From: Novosphingopyxis sp042090735
GTDB lineage: Bacteria > Pseudomonadota > Alphaproteobacteria > Sphingomonadales > Sphingomonadaceae
Direction of reading: 5' to 3'
NCBI GenBank assembly: GCA_042090735.1
Contig: JBELIU010000118.1
Location: 1 to 8,561 of the forward strand
Length of the DNA stretch: 8,561 nt
Below are positions 1-6,775 of the stretch, one piece after another; the first letter of the stretch is position 1; the number at the start of each line of letters is the position of its first letter. The notes below the pieces were generated by a model that made no database searches, was not told the origin of the DNA, and was given only the letters and a program-made list of their open reading frames with translations. Made by a program: the position numbers and the translations under genes.

Positions 1-2970
1 AGCCGCCGCGACGATCCGGTGGAAAAGGCCGCGGAGGCTGGCCTTCTCGATCTTGCCTATGATCGCGATATTCCGCTGGTCGCAACCAATCCGGTGCTGT
101 TTTCCGAGCCGAGTTTCCACCGCGCACACGATGCCATGCTGTGCATCGCCGGCGGGCAATATGTGCTCGACGACAATCGCCGCAAAAGCCCGCGCGAGAG
201 CTGGATGAAGCCCGCCGTGCAGATGCAGGAGCTGTTTTCGGATTTGCCCGAAGCGCTCAACAACACGCTGGTGGTGGCCAGGCGCTGCGGCATCGGCGCA
301 CCCAAGCGTCCGCCGATCCTGCCCAGCATCGCCGGCGATTTGGAGGGGGAAGCGAAACAGCTCGCCGACGATGCACGTGCCGGGCTGGAAGCGCGGCTAT
401 CGCTCTATGAAAATCTCGGCGCAGAAGAGCGGAAGTCCTATTTCGAGCGGCTCGATTTCGAGATCGACGTGATCGTCGGCATGGGATTTCCCGGCTACTT
501 CCTGATCGTTGCAGACTTCATCAAATGGGCCAAGGCGAATGACATTCCGGTGGGGCCGGGGCGCGGTTCGGGGGCAGGCTCGGTGGTTGCCTGGGCGCTC
601 ACCATCACCGATCTCGATCCGATCCGCCTGGGATTGCTGTTCGAGCGCTTCCTGAATCCCGAGCGCGTGTCGATGCCGGACTTCGACATCGATTTCTGCG
701 AAACGCGGCGCGGCGAGGTGATCCGATACGTCCAGAAAAAATATGGATCGGACCATGTCGCGCAGATCATCACCTTCGGTAAGCTGAAGGCGCGCGCGGT
801 TCTGCGCGATACCGGGCGGGTGCTGCAGATGAGCTATGGCCAGGTCGACCGCCTGTGCAAGCTTGTCCCCAACCACCCCACAGATCCGTGGGATCTGGCC
901 CGGGCGCGCAAGGGCGTTGCCGAACTGCGCCAGGAGATCGAGCGGGACAGCAATGTCGCCGAACTGTTCGAGCTGGCCGGCAAGCTGGAAGGCCTGCCGC
1001 GTCACAGCTCCACGCACGCCGCGGGCGTGGTGATCGGTGACAGGCCGCTCGCAAAGCTGGTGCCGCTCTACCGCGATCCGCGTTCGGACATTCCGGTGAC
1101 GCAGTTCGACATGAAGTTCGTGGAGACCGCGGGCCTCGTCAAGTTCGACTTCCTGGGCCTGAAGACGCTCTCCGTCCTACAGAAGGCGGTGCAGTTCATC
1201 GCCGCGCGCGGTGAGACGGTGGACCTTTCCACGCTGCCGCTGGACGATCCGGGCGTGTTCGAGCTGCTGAAGCGCGGCGAGACGGTCGGCGTGTTCCAGT
1301 TGGAATCCGAAGGCATGCGCCGCACGCTCGCCGCCGTGCGCCCGACGGGGTTCGAGGATATCATCGCGCTCGTTTCGCTCTACCGGCCCGGCCCGATGGA
1401 CAATATTCCGATGTTCGGTCGCCGCAAGAATGGCGAGGAGGCGATCGAATATCCGCATCCTTTGCTGGAATCGATCCTCAAGGAAACCTACGGCATCATC
1501 GTCTATCAGGAACAGGTGATGCAGGCCGCGCAGATCCTGGCCGGCTACAGCCTTGGCGAAGCCGATCTGCTGCGCCGCGCGATGGGCAAGAAGATCCAGG
1601 CGGAGATGGACAAGCAGCGCACCCGCTTCGTGGAAGGCTGTGCGAAGAACGATATCGATGAAGCCCGCGCCAATCAGCTGTTCGACTTGATCGACAAGTT
1701 TGCAGGCTATGGCTTCAACAAGAGCCACGCCGCAGCCTATGCGCTGCTCGCCTATCAGACGGCTTGGCTGAAGGCGCACTATCCGGAAGAATTCTTCGCC
1801 GCCTCGATGTGCTTCGACATGCACCAGACCGACAAGCTCGGCATCTTCGTCGACGATATGCGCCGCCTCGATATCACTTGCCTGCCGCCGACGTTGAACG
1901 AGAGCGAAGCGGAGTTCTCCGTGGAGTCCACCGAAGGCGGCCGCGCCGTGCGCTACGCGCTCGCCGGCCTCAAGAATGTCGGTGAAAAGGCAATGGAGAC
2001 GGTGGTGGCGGAACGGCGCGCCAAGGGACCGTTCAAGTCGCTGGACGATCTGACCGGCCGTATCGATCCCAGCCTGCTGAACAAGCGCAGCATCGAGACG
2101 CTGGCCGCGGCCGGCGCGTTCGATGCGCTGAACCCGGATCGCGCCGCCGTGCAGGCGGGTGCCGAAACCATCCTCGCCGCCGCGCAGTCGGCCAAGGCCA
2201 TGCGCGATAGCGGGCAGGGCGGCCTGTTCGGCGGCGATGAGAGCGATATCCCGGCCCTGCGTCTTCCGGCGGCGGAGGCTTGGTCTCCCGGTGAGATCAT
2301 GACGCGTGAGAAGGATGCCTTCGGTTTCTATTTCTCCGCGCATCCCGTGACGCAATATCGCGCACAGCTGATGGCGAACGGCGTCAAGACGCAGGCCGAT
2401 CTTGCTGCTTTGCCACCGATTGCGGAGGGTGAGCGCCGACAGGTCAGGATGGCTGCGCTGGTGGAAAATGTGCGGTGGCGCGAATCGCGGCGCGGCAGCC
2501 GTTTCTGCATGGTCGAGCTATCGGATACGAGCGGCCAGTTCGGCGCGAGCTGTTTCGAGGAAGAGGTCGGCAAAGTCCTGTCGCAGGCGGCGGACGAAAG
2601 CGCCTGCCTGCTGCTCGATGTCGAGCTGGACATGCGGCCCGGCGATGAAAATGCGCGCCTCACCGTGCGCGCCGCCAGACCGCTGACTGCCAGCGCCGGA
2701 TCGCTCGCCGAAGCGCGGCTGTGCCTCGAACTGCAGGTCGATTGCGAGATTGCCTTGCGCGAAGTGGCGAACATCACATTGCCGCTTTCGGGCGGTCGCA
2801 GCGAGCTGATCATCGACGTACCCGGTCCACGAGGACGTACGCGAATCTCGCTCGGGCGGACATTCCGGGTTGACGAAGCCTTGCGCGAACGGCTCATGTC
2901 GCTGGAGGGGATCAGTCATGTTGCGGAGTTGAGGCCGGCCGGCCCGCCGCCTTTGCGTCTGGTCTCCTGA
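1..2970 (+). CDS. dnaE: DNA polymerase III subunit alpha (5' end missing)
   Basis: Catalytic subunit of the replicative DNA polymerase III holoenzyme, which extends primers at the fork. The frame is open from base 1, so the gene starts outside the window; 989 residues are visible against about 1160 in E. coli, so roughly the first 170 (most of the PHP domain) are missing. Numbering from base 1, I see the end of the PHP domain (to about residue 90), GPGRGSGAGS at 185-194 (palm/fingers), PDFDIDF with two catalytic Asp near 229 and 231, and KFDFLGL with the third catalytic Asp at 383. Further on are GVFQLES at 430-436, YRPGPM at 461-466, GYGFNKSHA at 569-577, a clamp-binding QGGLF at 739-743, and an OB-fold-like segment near 814-855. 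Polymerase residues look intact. The clamp motif and full C-terminus favour replicative DnaE1 over DnaE2/ImuC. The first in-frame GTG (base 19) lies inside the domain and is not a real start. Confidence 0.97.
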   Translation, partial: SRRDDPVEKAAEAGLLDLAYDRDIPLVATNPVLFSEPSFHRAHDAMLCIAGGQYVLDDNRRKSPRESWMKPAVQMQELFSDLPEALNNTLVVARRCGIGAPKRPPILPSIAGDLEGEAKQLADDARAGLEARLSLYENLGAEERKSYFERLDFEIDVIVGMGFPGYFLIVADFIKWAKANDIPVGPGRGSGAGSVVAWALTITDLDPIRLGLLFERFLNPERVSMPDFDIDFCETRRGEVIRYVQKKYGSDHVAQIITFGKLKARAVLRDTGRVLQMSYGQVDRLCKLVPNHPTDPWDLARARKGVAELRQEIERDSNVAELFELAGKLEGLPRHSSTHAAGVVIGDRPLAKLVPLYRDPRSDIPVTQFDMKFVETAGLVKFDFLGLKTLSVLQKAVQFIAARGETVDLSTLPLDDPGVFELLKRGETVGVFQLESEGMRRTLAAVRPTGFEDIIALVSLYRPGPMDNIPMFGRRKNGEEAIEYPHPLLESILKETYGIIVYQEQVMQAAQILAGYSLGEADLLRRAMGKKIQAEMDKQRTRFVEGCAKNDIDEARANQLFDLIDKFAGYGFNKSHAAAYALLAYQTAWLKAHYPEEFFAASMCFDMHQTDKLGIFVDDMRRLDITCLPPTLNESEAEFSVESTEGGRAVRYALAGLKNVGEKAMETVVAERRAKGPFKSLDDLTGRIDPSLLNKRSIETLAAAGAFDALNPDRAAVQAGAETILAAAQSAKAMRDSGQGGLFGGDESDIPALRLPAAEAWSPGEIMTREKDAFGFYFSAHPVTQYRAQLMANGVKTQADLAALPPIAEGERRQVRMAALVENVRWRESRRGSRFCMVELSDTSGQFGASCFEEEVGKVLSQAADESACLLLDVELDMRPGDENARLTVRAARPLTASAGSLAEARLCLELQVDCEIALREVANITLPLSGGRSELIIDVPGPRGRTRISLGRTFRVDEALRERLMSLEGISHVAELRPAGPPPLRLVS

Positions 2971-2997
2971 AGACGCGCCCGGACAGGGCGGCTTGAT

Positions 2998-3003
2998 AGG
3001 AGA
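2998..3003 (+). promoter_or_regulatory. Shine-Dalgarno site of the acyl-CoA ligase gene
   Basis: AGGAGA lies five bases before the ATG at 3009. It is a strong match to the anti-SD sequence and fixes the start at 3009 rather than at the in-frame Met codon four codons later (3021). Confidence 0.8.
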
Positions 3004-3008
3004 GAGAT

Positions 3009-4619
3009 ATGCTCGGAGCGATGCAGGACTTCCCGCTGCTCGTAACCAACCTAATCGATCATGCGGAGCGCGAGCACGGCCCGCGCGAGATCGTCACCCA
3101 TTGGTCGGATGGCGAGGTCACCCGCAGCAATTGGTCCACCGTGGCGCTGGAGGCGCGCAAGTTCGCGCAGATGCTGGAACGCCTCGGCATGAAGCGCGGG
3201 GACCGGGTGGCGACGATCGCCATGAACCACGCCCACCATATCTCCAGTTGGTACGGCACGGCGGGAATGGGCGGCATTCTCCACACCATCAATCCGCGCC
3301 TCCACGCCGATCAGCTGGTCTATGTGCTGAACCATGCGGGCGACCGGCTGCTGTTCGTCGATGCGATGTTCCTGCCGCTGGTCGAAGCGATCCGCGAACG
3401 GCTGGAGACGGTGGAGCAGGTGATCCTGTTCGACAATGCCAAGCCGGGCGGCGAATTGAGGACCTATCGCGAACTGGTCGATGCCGAGGATGGCGACTAT
3501 CGCTGGGTGGACGCCGACGAGCGCGACCCTGTGGGGCTTTGCTACACCTCCGGCACCACGGGCAATCCCAAGGGTGTCCTGTACGAACATCGCTCGAATG
3601 TGCTGCATGCCATGACGGCCCTGCAGCCGGCGGTGATGGACCTGTCGTCGCGTTCGGTGATGCTGCCGATCGTGCCGATGTTCCACGCCAACGCCTGGGG
3701 AATTCCCTTCGCAGCCGCGGCTGTGGGGGCGAAGCTCGTTTGTTCCTGCTCCAATGACGGCGGCGTCCTGTGGAAGCTGTTCCGCGAGGAAAAGGTGACG
3801 TTCAGCGCGGGCGTTCCCACCGTCTGGCTCGCGATGTTTGCGGACATGGATGCCAATGGCGGCGATTACGGATCGCTCGAGCGCGTCGTCATCGGCGGAT
3901 CGGCTGCCCCGCGCGCGATGATCGAGCGGCTGAAGAAGGCCGGCATCACCGTTGCCCACGCCTGGGGCATGACCGAAACCTCGCCCATCGGCACCACCGG
4001 CGCGCGCCCGCATAACTGGGCAGAGCTCGATTTCGATGCGCAGGTCGTTATCATCACCAAGCAGGGCCGCCCCCCCTTCGGCGTGCAGCTGCGTGTCGTC
4101 GACGAGGAGGGCAAGGAACTTCCCCGGGACGGGGAGAGCAGCGGACGCCTCCATGTGCGCGGTCCGTGGGTGCTCCGGCGCTATTTCCGGGCCGATGAGG
4201 ATACGGTGGACGCGGATGGCTGGTTCGACACCGGTGATGTCTCGGTGCTCTATCCCGACGGCACCATGCAAATTACCGACCGCGCCAAGGATGTGATCAA
4301 GTCCGGCGGGGAATGGATCAGTTCGATCGAGCTGGAGAACGAAGCCCTCGGCTGCGAAGGCGTGGCCGAGGCGGCCGCAGTGGGCGTCTATCATCCCAAA
4401 TGGGATGAGCGGCCGTTGCTCCTGATCGTGCGCAAACCCGGCTCCGGCCTCGGTCCGGAAGACATTCTCGATCATCTGCAGGGCCGCGTTGCCAAATGGT
4501 GGCTGCCCGACGAGATCAAGTTCGTCGACGAACTGCCGCACACCGCGACGGGCAAGATCCTAAAGCGCGCGATCCGCGATGAATATTCCGACTATAAGCT
4601 GGAAACGATCGATGAGTGA
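3009..4619 (+). CDS. AlkK-like medium/long-chain fatty-acid-CoA ligase
   Basis: A 536-residue member of the ANL (acyl-adenylate-forming) superfamily. It activates a carboxylic acid with ATP to an acyl-AMP and transfers it to CoA, giving acyl-CoA for beta-oxidation or lipid synthesis. The phosphate-binding loop YTSGTTGNPKGV is at 179-190, the A5 motif GMTETS at 320-325, A7 GWFDTGD at 404-410, the hinge/A8 DRAKDVIKSGGEWIS at 424-438, and the A10 catalytic Lys at 516 in TATGKILKR. All are intact. The N-terminal MLGAMQ, the length and the GGEWISS hinge resemble the AlkK/FadD3-like branch, which often uses medium-chain or unusual acids; chain length cannot be read from the sequence. No signal peptide or membrane segment is visible, so it is probably cytoplasmic. 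It starts 38 bases after dnaE and overlaps the next gene by 8 bases. Confidence 0.93.
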   Translation: MLGAMQDFPLLVTNLIDHAEREHGPREIVTHWSDGEVTRSNWSTVALEARKFAQMLERLGMKRGDRVATIAMNHAHHISSWYGTAGMGGILHTINPRLHADQLVYVLNHAGDRLLFVDAMFLPLVEAIRERLETVEQVILFDNAKPGGELRTYRELVDAEDGDYRWVDADERDPVGLCYTSGTTGNPKGVLYEHRSNVLHAMTALQPAVMDLSSRSVMLPIVPMFHANAWGIPFAAAAVGAKLVCSCSNDGGVLWKLFREEKVTFSAGVPTVWLAMFADMDANGGDYGSLERVVIGGSAAPRAMIERLKKAGITVAHAWGMTETSPIGTTGARPHNWAELDFDAQVVIITKQGRPPFGVQLRVVDEEGKELPRDGESSGRLHVRGPWVLRRYFRADEDTVDADGWFDTGDVSVLYPDGTMQITDRAKDVIKSGGEWISSIELENEALGCEGVAEAAAVGVYHPKWDERPLLLIVRKPGSGLGPEDILDHLQGRVAKWWLPDEIKFVDELPHTATGKILKRAIRDEYSDYKLETIDE

Positions 4620-5046
4620 TGCGCATGTCGATCCGGAGCGCGATCAGTTCGAGGTTTTCAAGGCGCTGCCACGCGATACCCCGATCGAGATGCTGAACCT
4701 GGTGCGCTTTCGCAAACAAGCGGATTATGCGGCGGATCATGCACTTTCGGGCAAGGGCCTCTCCGGCGCCGATGCCTACCGCCATTACAGCAAGGAAAGC
4801 GGGCCGGTTTTCGCGCGTGTGGGCGGGACGATGGCGTATCGTGGCGGTTTCGAGGCGGTGTTGATCGGCCCCGCGGAAGAGGGGTGGGATGCAGTGTTCG
4901 TCGCGCATTATCCGAACGCCGCCGCCTTTCTGGAGATGGTGACCGATGCCGACTATCGAAAGGCGGTGGTTCACCGTCAGGCCGCGGTCGAGACGAGTCG
5001 CCTGATCCGGCTATCTCCGGCTGAGGGCGGCAAGGGCTTCGGGTGA
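4612..5046 (+). CDS. DUF1330-family small protein
   Basis: A 144-residue protein of unknown function. PIEMLNLVRFR (24-34), then a Tyr-rich stretch with YRHYSKESGPVFARVGG (56-72), an EAVLIGP strand (81-87), and DAVFVAHYPNAAAFLEMV leading to DYRKAVVHRQAA match the layout of DUF1330 proteins. Those are small dimeric alpha+beta-barrel (ferredoxin-like) folds with no agreed activity. I chose the ATG at 4612 because the family-like sequence begins there. It overlaps the ligase stop by 8 bases and has no good Shine-Dalgarno sequence, so translation is probably coupled to the ligase. An in-frame ATG at 4579 would add 11 unfamiliar residues inside the ligase gene and is less likely. Pairing with an acyl-CoA ligase hints at a role in acid or aldehyde metabolism, but this is inference only. 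Confidence 0.85.
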   Translation: MSDAHVDPERDQFEVFKALPRDTPIEMLNLVRFRKQADYAADHALSGKGLSGADAYRHYSKESGPVFARVGGTMAYRGGFEAVLIGPAEEGWDAVFVAHYPNAAAFLEMVTDADYRKAVVHRQAAVETSRLIRLSPAEGGKGFG

Positions 5047-5080
5047 GCAAGCCTTTGCCTGGAACATGTAACGAGGCCGC

Positions 5081-6169
5081 TTAGATCAGTCGCAGCTGAC
5101 CGCCGGTTTCCGGCCGGCGGAATAGATCGCAGCGCAGATCGAACTTGCCTTTCACGAAGCCGTGGCGGCGGCGCGCGATGTCCATCCGCGTCCGCAGCAA
5201 ATCGGCCCATGGTCCCTTGCCCCGCATTCGCGTGAAGAAGGCGGGATCGTTGTCCTTGCCGCCGCGCAATTCGCCCACGATGCGCATGACGCGCGCGGCC
5301 CGGTCCGGATAATGCACGTCCAGCCAGTCGCGAAACAGGGGCGCGAGTTCATGCGGGAGCCGCAGCGGAATCGCGGACACGCCCTTGGCACCGGCGGCGG
5401 CAGCGGCCTCTGTGATTGCTTCGATTTCATGATCGGTAATCGCGGGGATCACCGGAGCGATATTGACATAGGTCGGCACGCCCGCAGCCACGAGCGTCTC
5501 GACCGCCTTCAACCGCCGAAACGGATGAGCCGCGCGCGGCTCCATGATCCGGGCGAGCGTTGGATCGAGCGTAGTAACGGAGATGGCCACGGCCGTGAGG
5601 CCGTCCCGCGCCAGATCGACGAGCAGGCCCAGATCGTCCAGCACGCGGTCCGATTTGGTGGTGACGCAGATCGGATGGCGCGTTTCCACCATGAGTTCGA
5701 GCACTGCGCGGCTGATCCGGTAGCGCCGCTCGATCGGCTGATAGGGATCGGTATTGGTGCCGATCGCGATGGGCCGGACGGCATAAGTCGGTTTTGCCAG
5801 CGTTGCGCGCAGCAGCGCTGCGGCCTGCGGCTTGGCGAACAGTTGCGTCTCGAAATCGAGACCGGGCGAGAGATCGTGAAACGCATGACTGGGGCGTGCG
5901 AAGCAATAGACGCAGCCATGTTCGCAGCCGCGATAGGCGTTCACCGAGCGGTCGAACGGCACGTCCGGAGAGCGATTGAAGGTGAGAATGCTCTTGGGGT
6001 GTTCTTCTGTTACATGTGTGCGCGTGGGCCCCGATTCGCCATCGATCGCAGTGCGGGCATCGCGCCAGTCGCCGTCCATCTCGCGCGCAGGCAGGCCGAA
6101 GCGTTGCGGCACGTCGGATCGTGTCGCGCCGCGCCCCTTTGCTACAGTTCGATCCGCCGAGTCCGCCAT
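5081..6169 (-). CDS. PA0069-family radical SAM protein (SPL-like)
   Basis: A 362-residue predicted radical S-adenosylmethionine enzyme. RGCEHGCVYCFARPSHAF holds the [4Fe-4S] motif CxxxCxxC, with Cys at 82, 86 and 89. Other family blocks are KGRGA (11-15), ILTFNRSPDVPFDRSVNAYR (61-80), IGTNTDPYQPIE (136-147), HPICVTTKSDR (165-175), EPRAAHPFRRL (210-220), PVIPAITDHEIE (239-250) and a C-terminal MRGKGPWADLL (315-325). This is the uncharacterised PA0069 / Rv2578c group, often annotated 'DNA repair photolyase' by distant similarity to spore photoproduct lyase. There is no Cys between 89 and 168, so the Cys that donates hydrogen in true spore photoproduct lyase, about 43 residues past the cluster, has no obvious counterpart. 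The start at 6169 has no clear Shine-Dalgarno sequence; the next in-frame ATG would be Met31, which would lose KGRGA. A LexA-type operator lies just upstream, so SOS control is likely. Substrate unknown. Confidence 0.92.
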   Translation of the reverse strand: MADSADRTVAKGRGATRSDVPQRFGLPAREMDGDWRDARTAIDGESGPTRTHVTEEHPKSILTFNRSPDVPFDRSVNAYRGCEHGCVYCFARPSHAFHDLSPGLDFETQLFAKPQAAALLRATLAKPTYAVRPIAIGTNTDPYQPIERRYRISRAVLELMVETRHPICVTTKSDRVLDDLGLLVDLARDGLTAVAISVTTLDPTLARIMEPRAAHPFRRLKAVETLVAAGVPTYVNIAPVIPAITDHEIEAITEAAAAAGAKGVSAIPLRLPHELAPLFRDWLDVHYPDRAARVMRIVGELRGGKDNDPAFFTRMRGKGPWADLLRTRMDIARRRHGFVKGKFDLRCDLFRRPETGGQLRLI

Positions 6170-6187
6170 TCGCGGAGCTTAGCATAA

Positions 6188-6202
6188 GAACATTATGCGA
6201 AC
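6188..6202 (-). promoter_or_regulatory. Putative LexA operator (GTTC-N7-GTTC)
   Basis: On the minus strand the sequence reads GTTCGCATAATGTTC, an exact GTTC-N7-GTTC direct repeat, the established LexA-binding pattern of Alphaproteobacteria such as Caulobacter, Rhodobacter and Sinorhizobium. It sits 19-33 bases before the start codon of the radical SAM gene and is in the only promoter-sized gap of the minus-strand cluster. Assuming 65% GC, I estimate the chance of such a match on either strand in a gap of this size at about 0.002. Binding itself is inferred. Confidence 0.72.
6192..6197 (-). promoter_or_regulatory. Possible -10 element of the radical SAM gene
   Basis: CATAAT on the minus strand matches TATAAT at five of six positions and lies wholly inside the spacer of the putative LexA box, so a bound repressor would block it. 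It predicts a transcript start near 6185 and a leader of about 16 bases. No convincing -35 is visible at 16-18 bases upstream (the best is the poor CTTTTG at 6215-6220), so the call is weak. Confidence 0.35.
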
Positions 6203-6215
6203 AAATGCTCTCGCC

Positions 6216-6245
6216 AAAAGCCCGGGGGTGTTTCGGAGTGCCGGG
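6216..6245 (-). terminator. Weak candidate terminator after moaB
   Basis: On the minus strand, CCCGG (6245-6241) can pair with CCGGG (6225-6221), closing a 15-base loop, and is followed by CTTTT. It lies 21 bases past the moaB stop, where a terminator would be expected if the radical SAM gene has its own promoter. The stem is short, the loop long and the T-run brief, so this may not be functional. Confidence 0.25.
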
Positions 6246-6265
6246 TCTTCGTCGGCGCGAAAGCC

Positions 6266-6775
6266 CTATCGTTCGGAAAGGCGGGGCATCAATTCCACGA
6301 AATTGCAGGGCTTGTTCGTGCTGTCCAGCTGATCGCGCAATATGCCGTCCCAGCCATCCTTCACCGCGCCGTTGGAGCCGGGCAGGGCAAAAATGTAGGT
6401 CGTCTTCGCCAGCACGGCGCAGGCGCGCGATTGAATGGTCGACGTGCCGATGGTTTTGAAACTCAGCCATCGGAACAGTTCGCCGAAGCCCGGAATATCC
6501 TTCGATTTCACGCGTTCGAGCGCTTCGGGCGTCACGTCGCGGCCGGTGAGCCCGGTGCCGCCGGTAGAGATGATGCAGTCGATGTCCGGATCGTCGATCC
6601 AATCGCGCAACTGCACCACCAGTGCGTCCGCATCATCGCGGCAGATGGAGCGTGCGGCGAGCATATGGCCCGCATCCGCGATGCGAGCGGCCAAGATGTC
6701 GCCGGACGTGTCATCGGCTTCGCTGCGCGTATCGGAGACCGTCAGGAGCGCGATGTTGACGGGTTTGCCCGCCAT
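6266..6775 (-). CDS. moaB: Molybdenum cofactor biosynthesis protein B
   Basis: A 169-residue protein of the MoaB/MogA fold, which binds molybdopterin. MogA-type members adenylylate molybdopterin before molybdate insertion; the exact step of MoaB is less settled. Recognisable blocks are the N-terminal IALLTVSDTRS (8-18), the binding loop STGGTGLTGRDVTPEA (70-85) and LPGSNGAVKDGWDGIL (131-146), the family's second ligand loop. Length and both loops are normal for MoaB. The ATG overlaps the TGA of the upstream lytic transglycosylase gene by one base (TGATG), and no Shine-Dalgarno sequence is evident, so translational coupling is likely. The reading frame stays open far into the upstream gene, but that part encodes the transglycosylase in another frame, and the start at 6775 fits the family. 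No other cofactor genes are in the window. Confidence 0.93.
   Translation of the reverse strand: MAGKPVNIALLTVSDTRSEADDTSGDILAARIADAGHMLAARSICRDDADALVVQLRDWIDDPDIDCIISTGGTGLTGRDVTPEALERVKSKDIPGFGELFRWLSFKTIGTSTIQSRACAVLAKTTYIFALPGSNGAVKDGWDGILRDQLDSTNKPCNFVELMPRLSER

Noticed and set aside
1177..2355. A 392-codon open frame on the minus strand inside dnaE
   Set aside because: It is fully antisense to conserved polymerase motifs, shows no family similarity and has no promoter context.
2976..2990. CGCCC-GGACA-GGGCG hairpin after the dnaE stop as a terminator
   Set aside because: The stem is only five pairs and no T-run follows; a strong ribosome site comes right after, so it is at most a weak attenuator.
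3051..4541. A 496-codon open frame on the minus strand opposite the acyl-CoA ligase
   Set aside because: It mirrors the codon structure of the ligase on the other strand in GC-rich DNA; its translation is His/Gly-rich with no recognisable domain.
5162..6187. A 341-codon plus-strand open frame opposite the radical SAM gene
   Set aside because: The minus-strand frame carries clear CxxxCxxC and other family blocks; the plus-strand product is compositionally odd and unrecognised.
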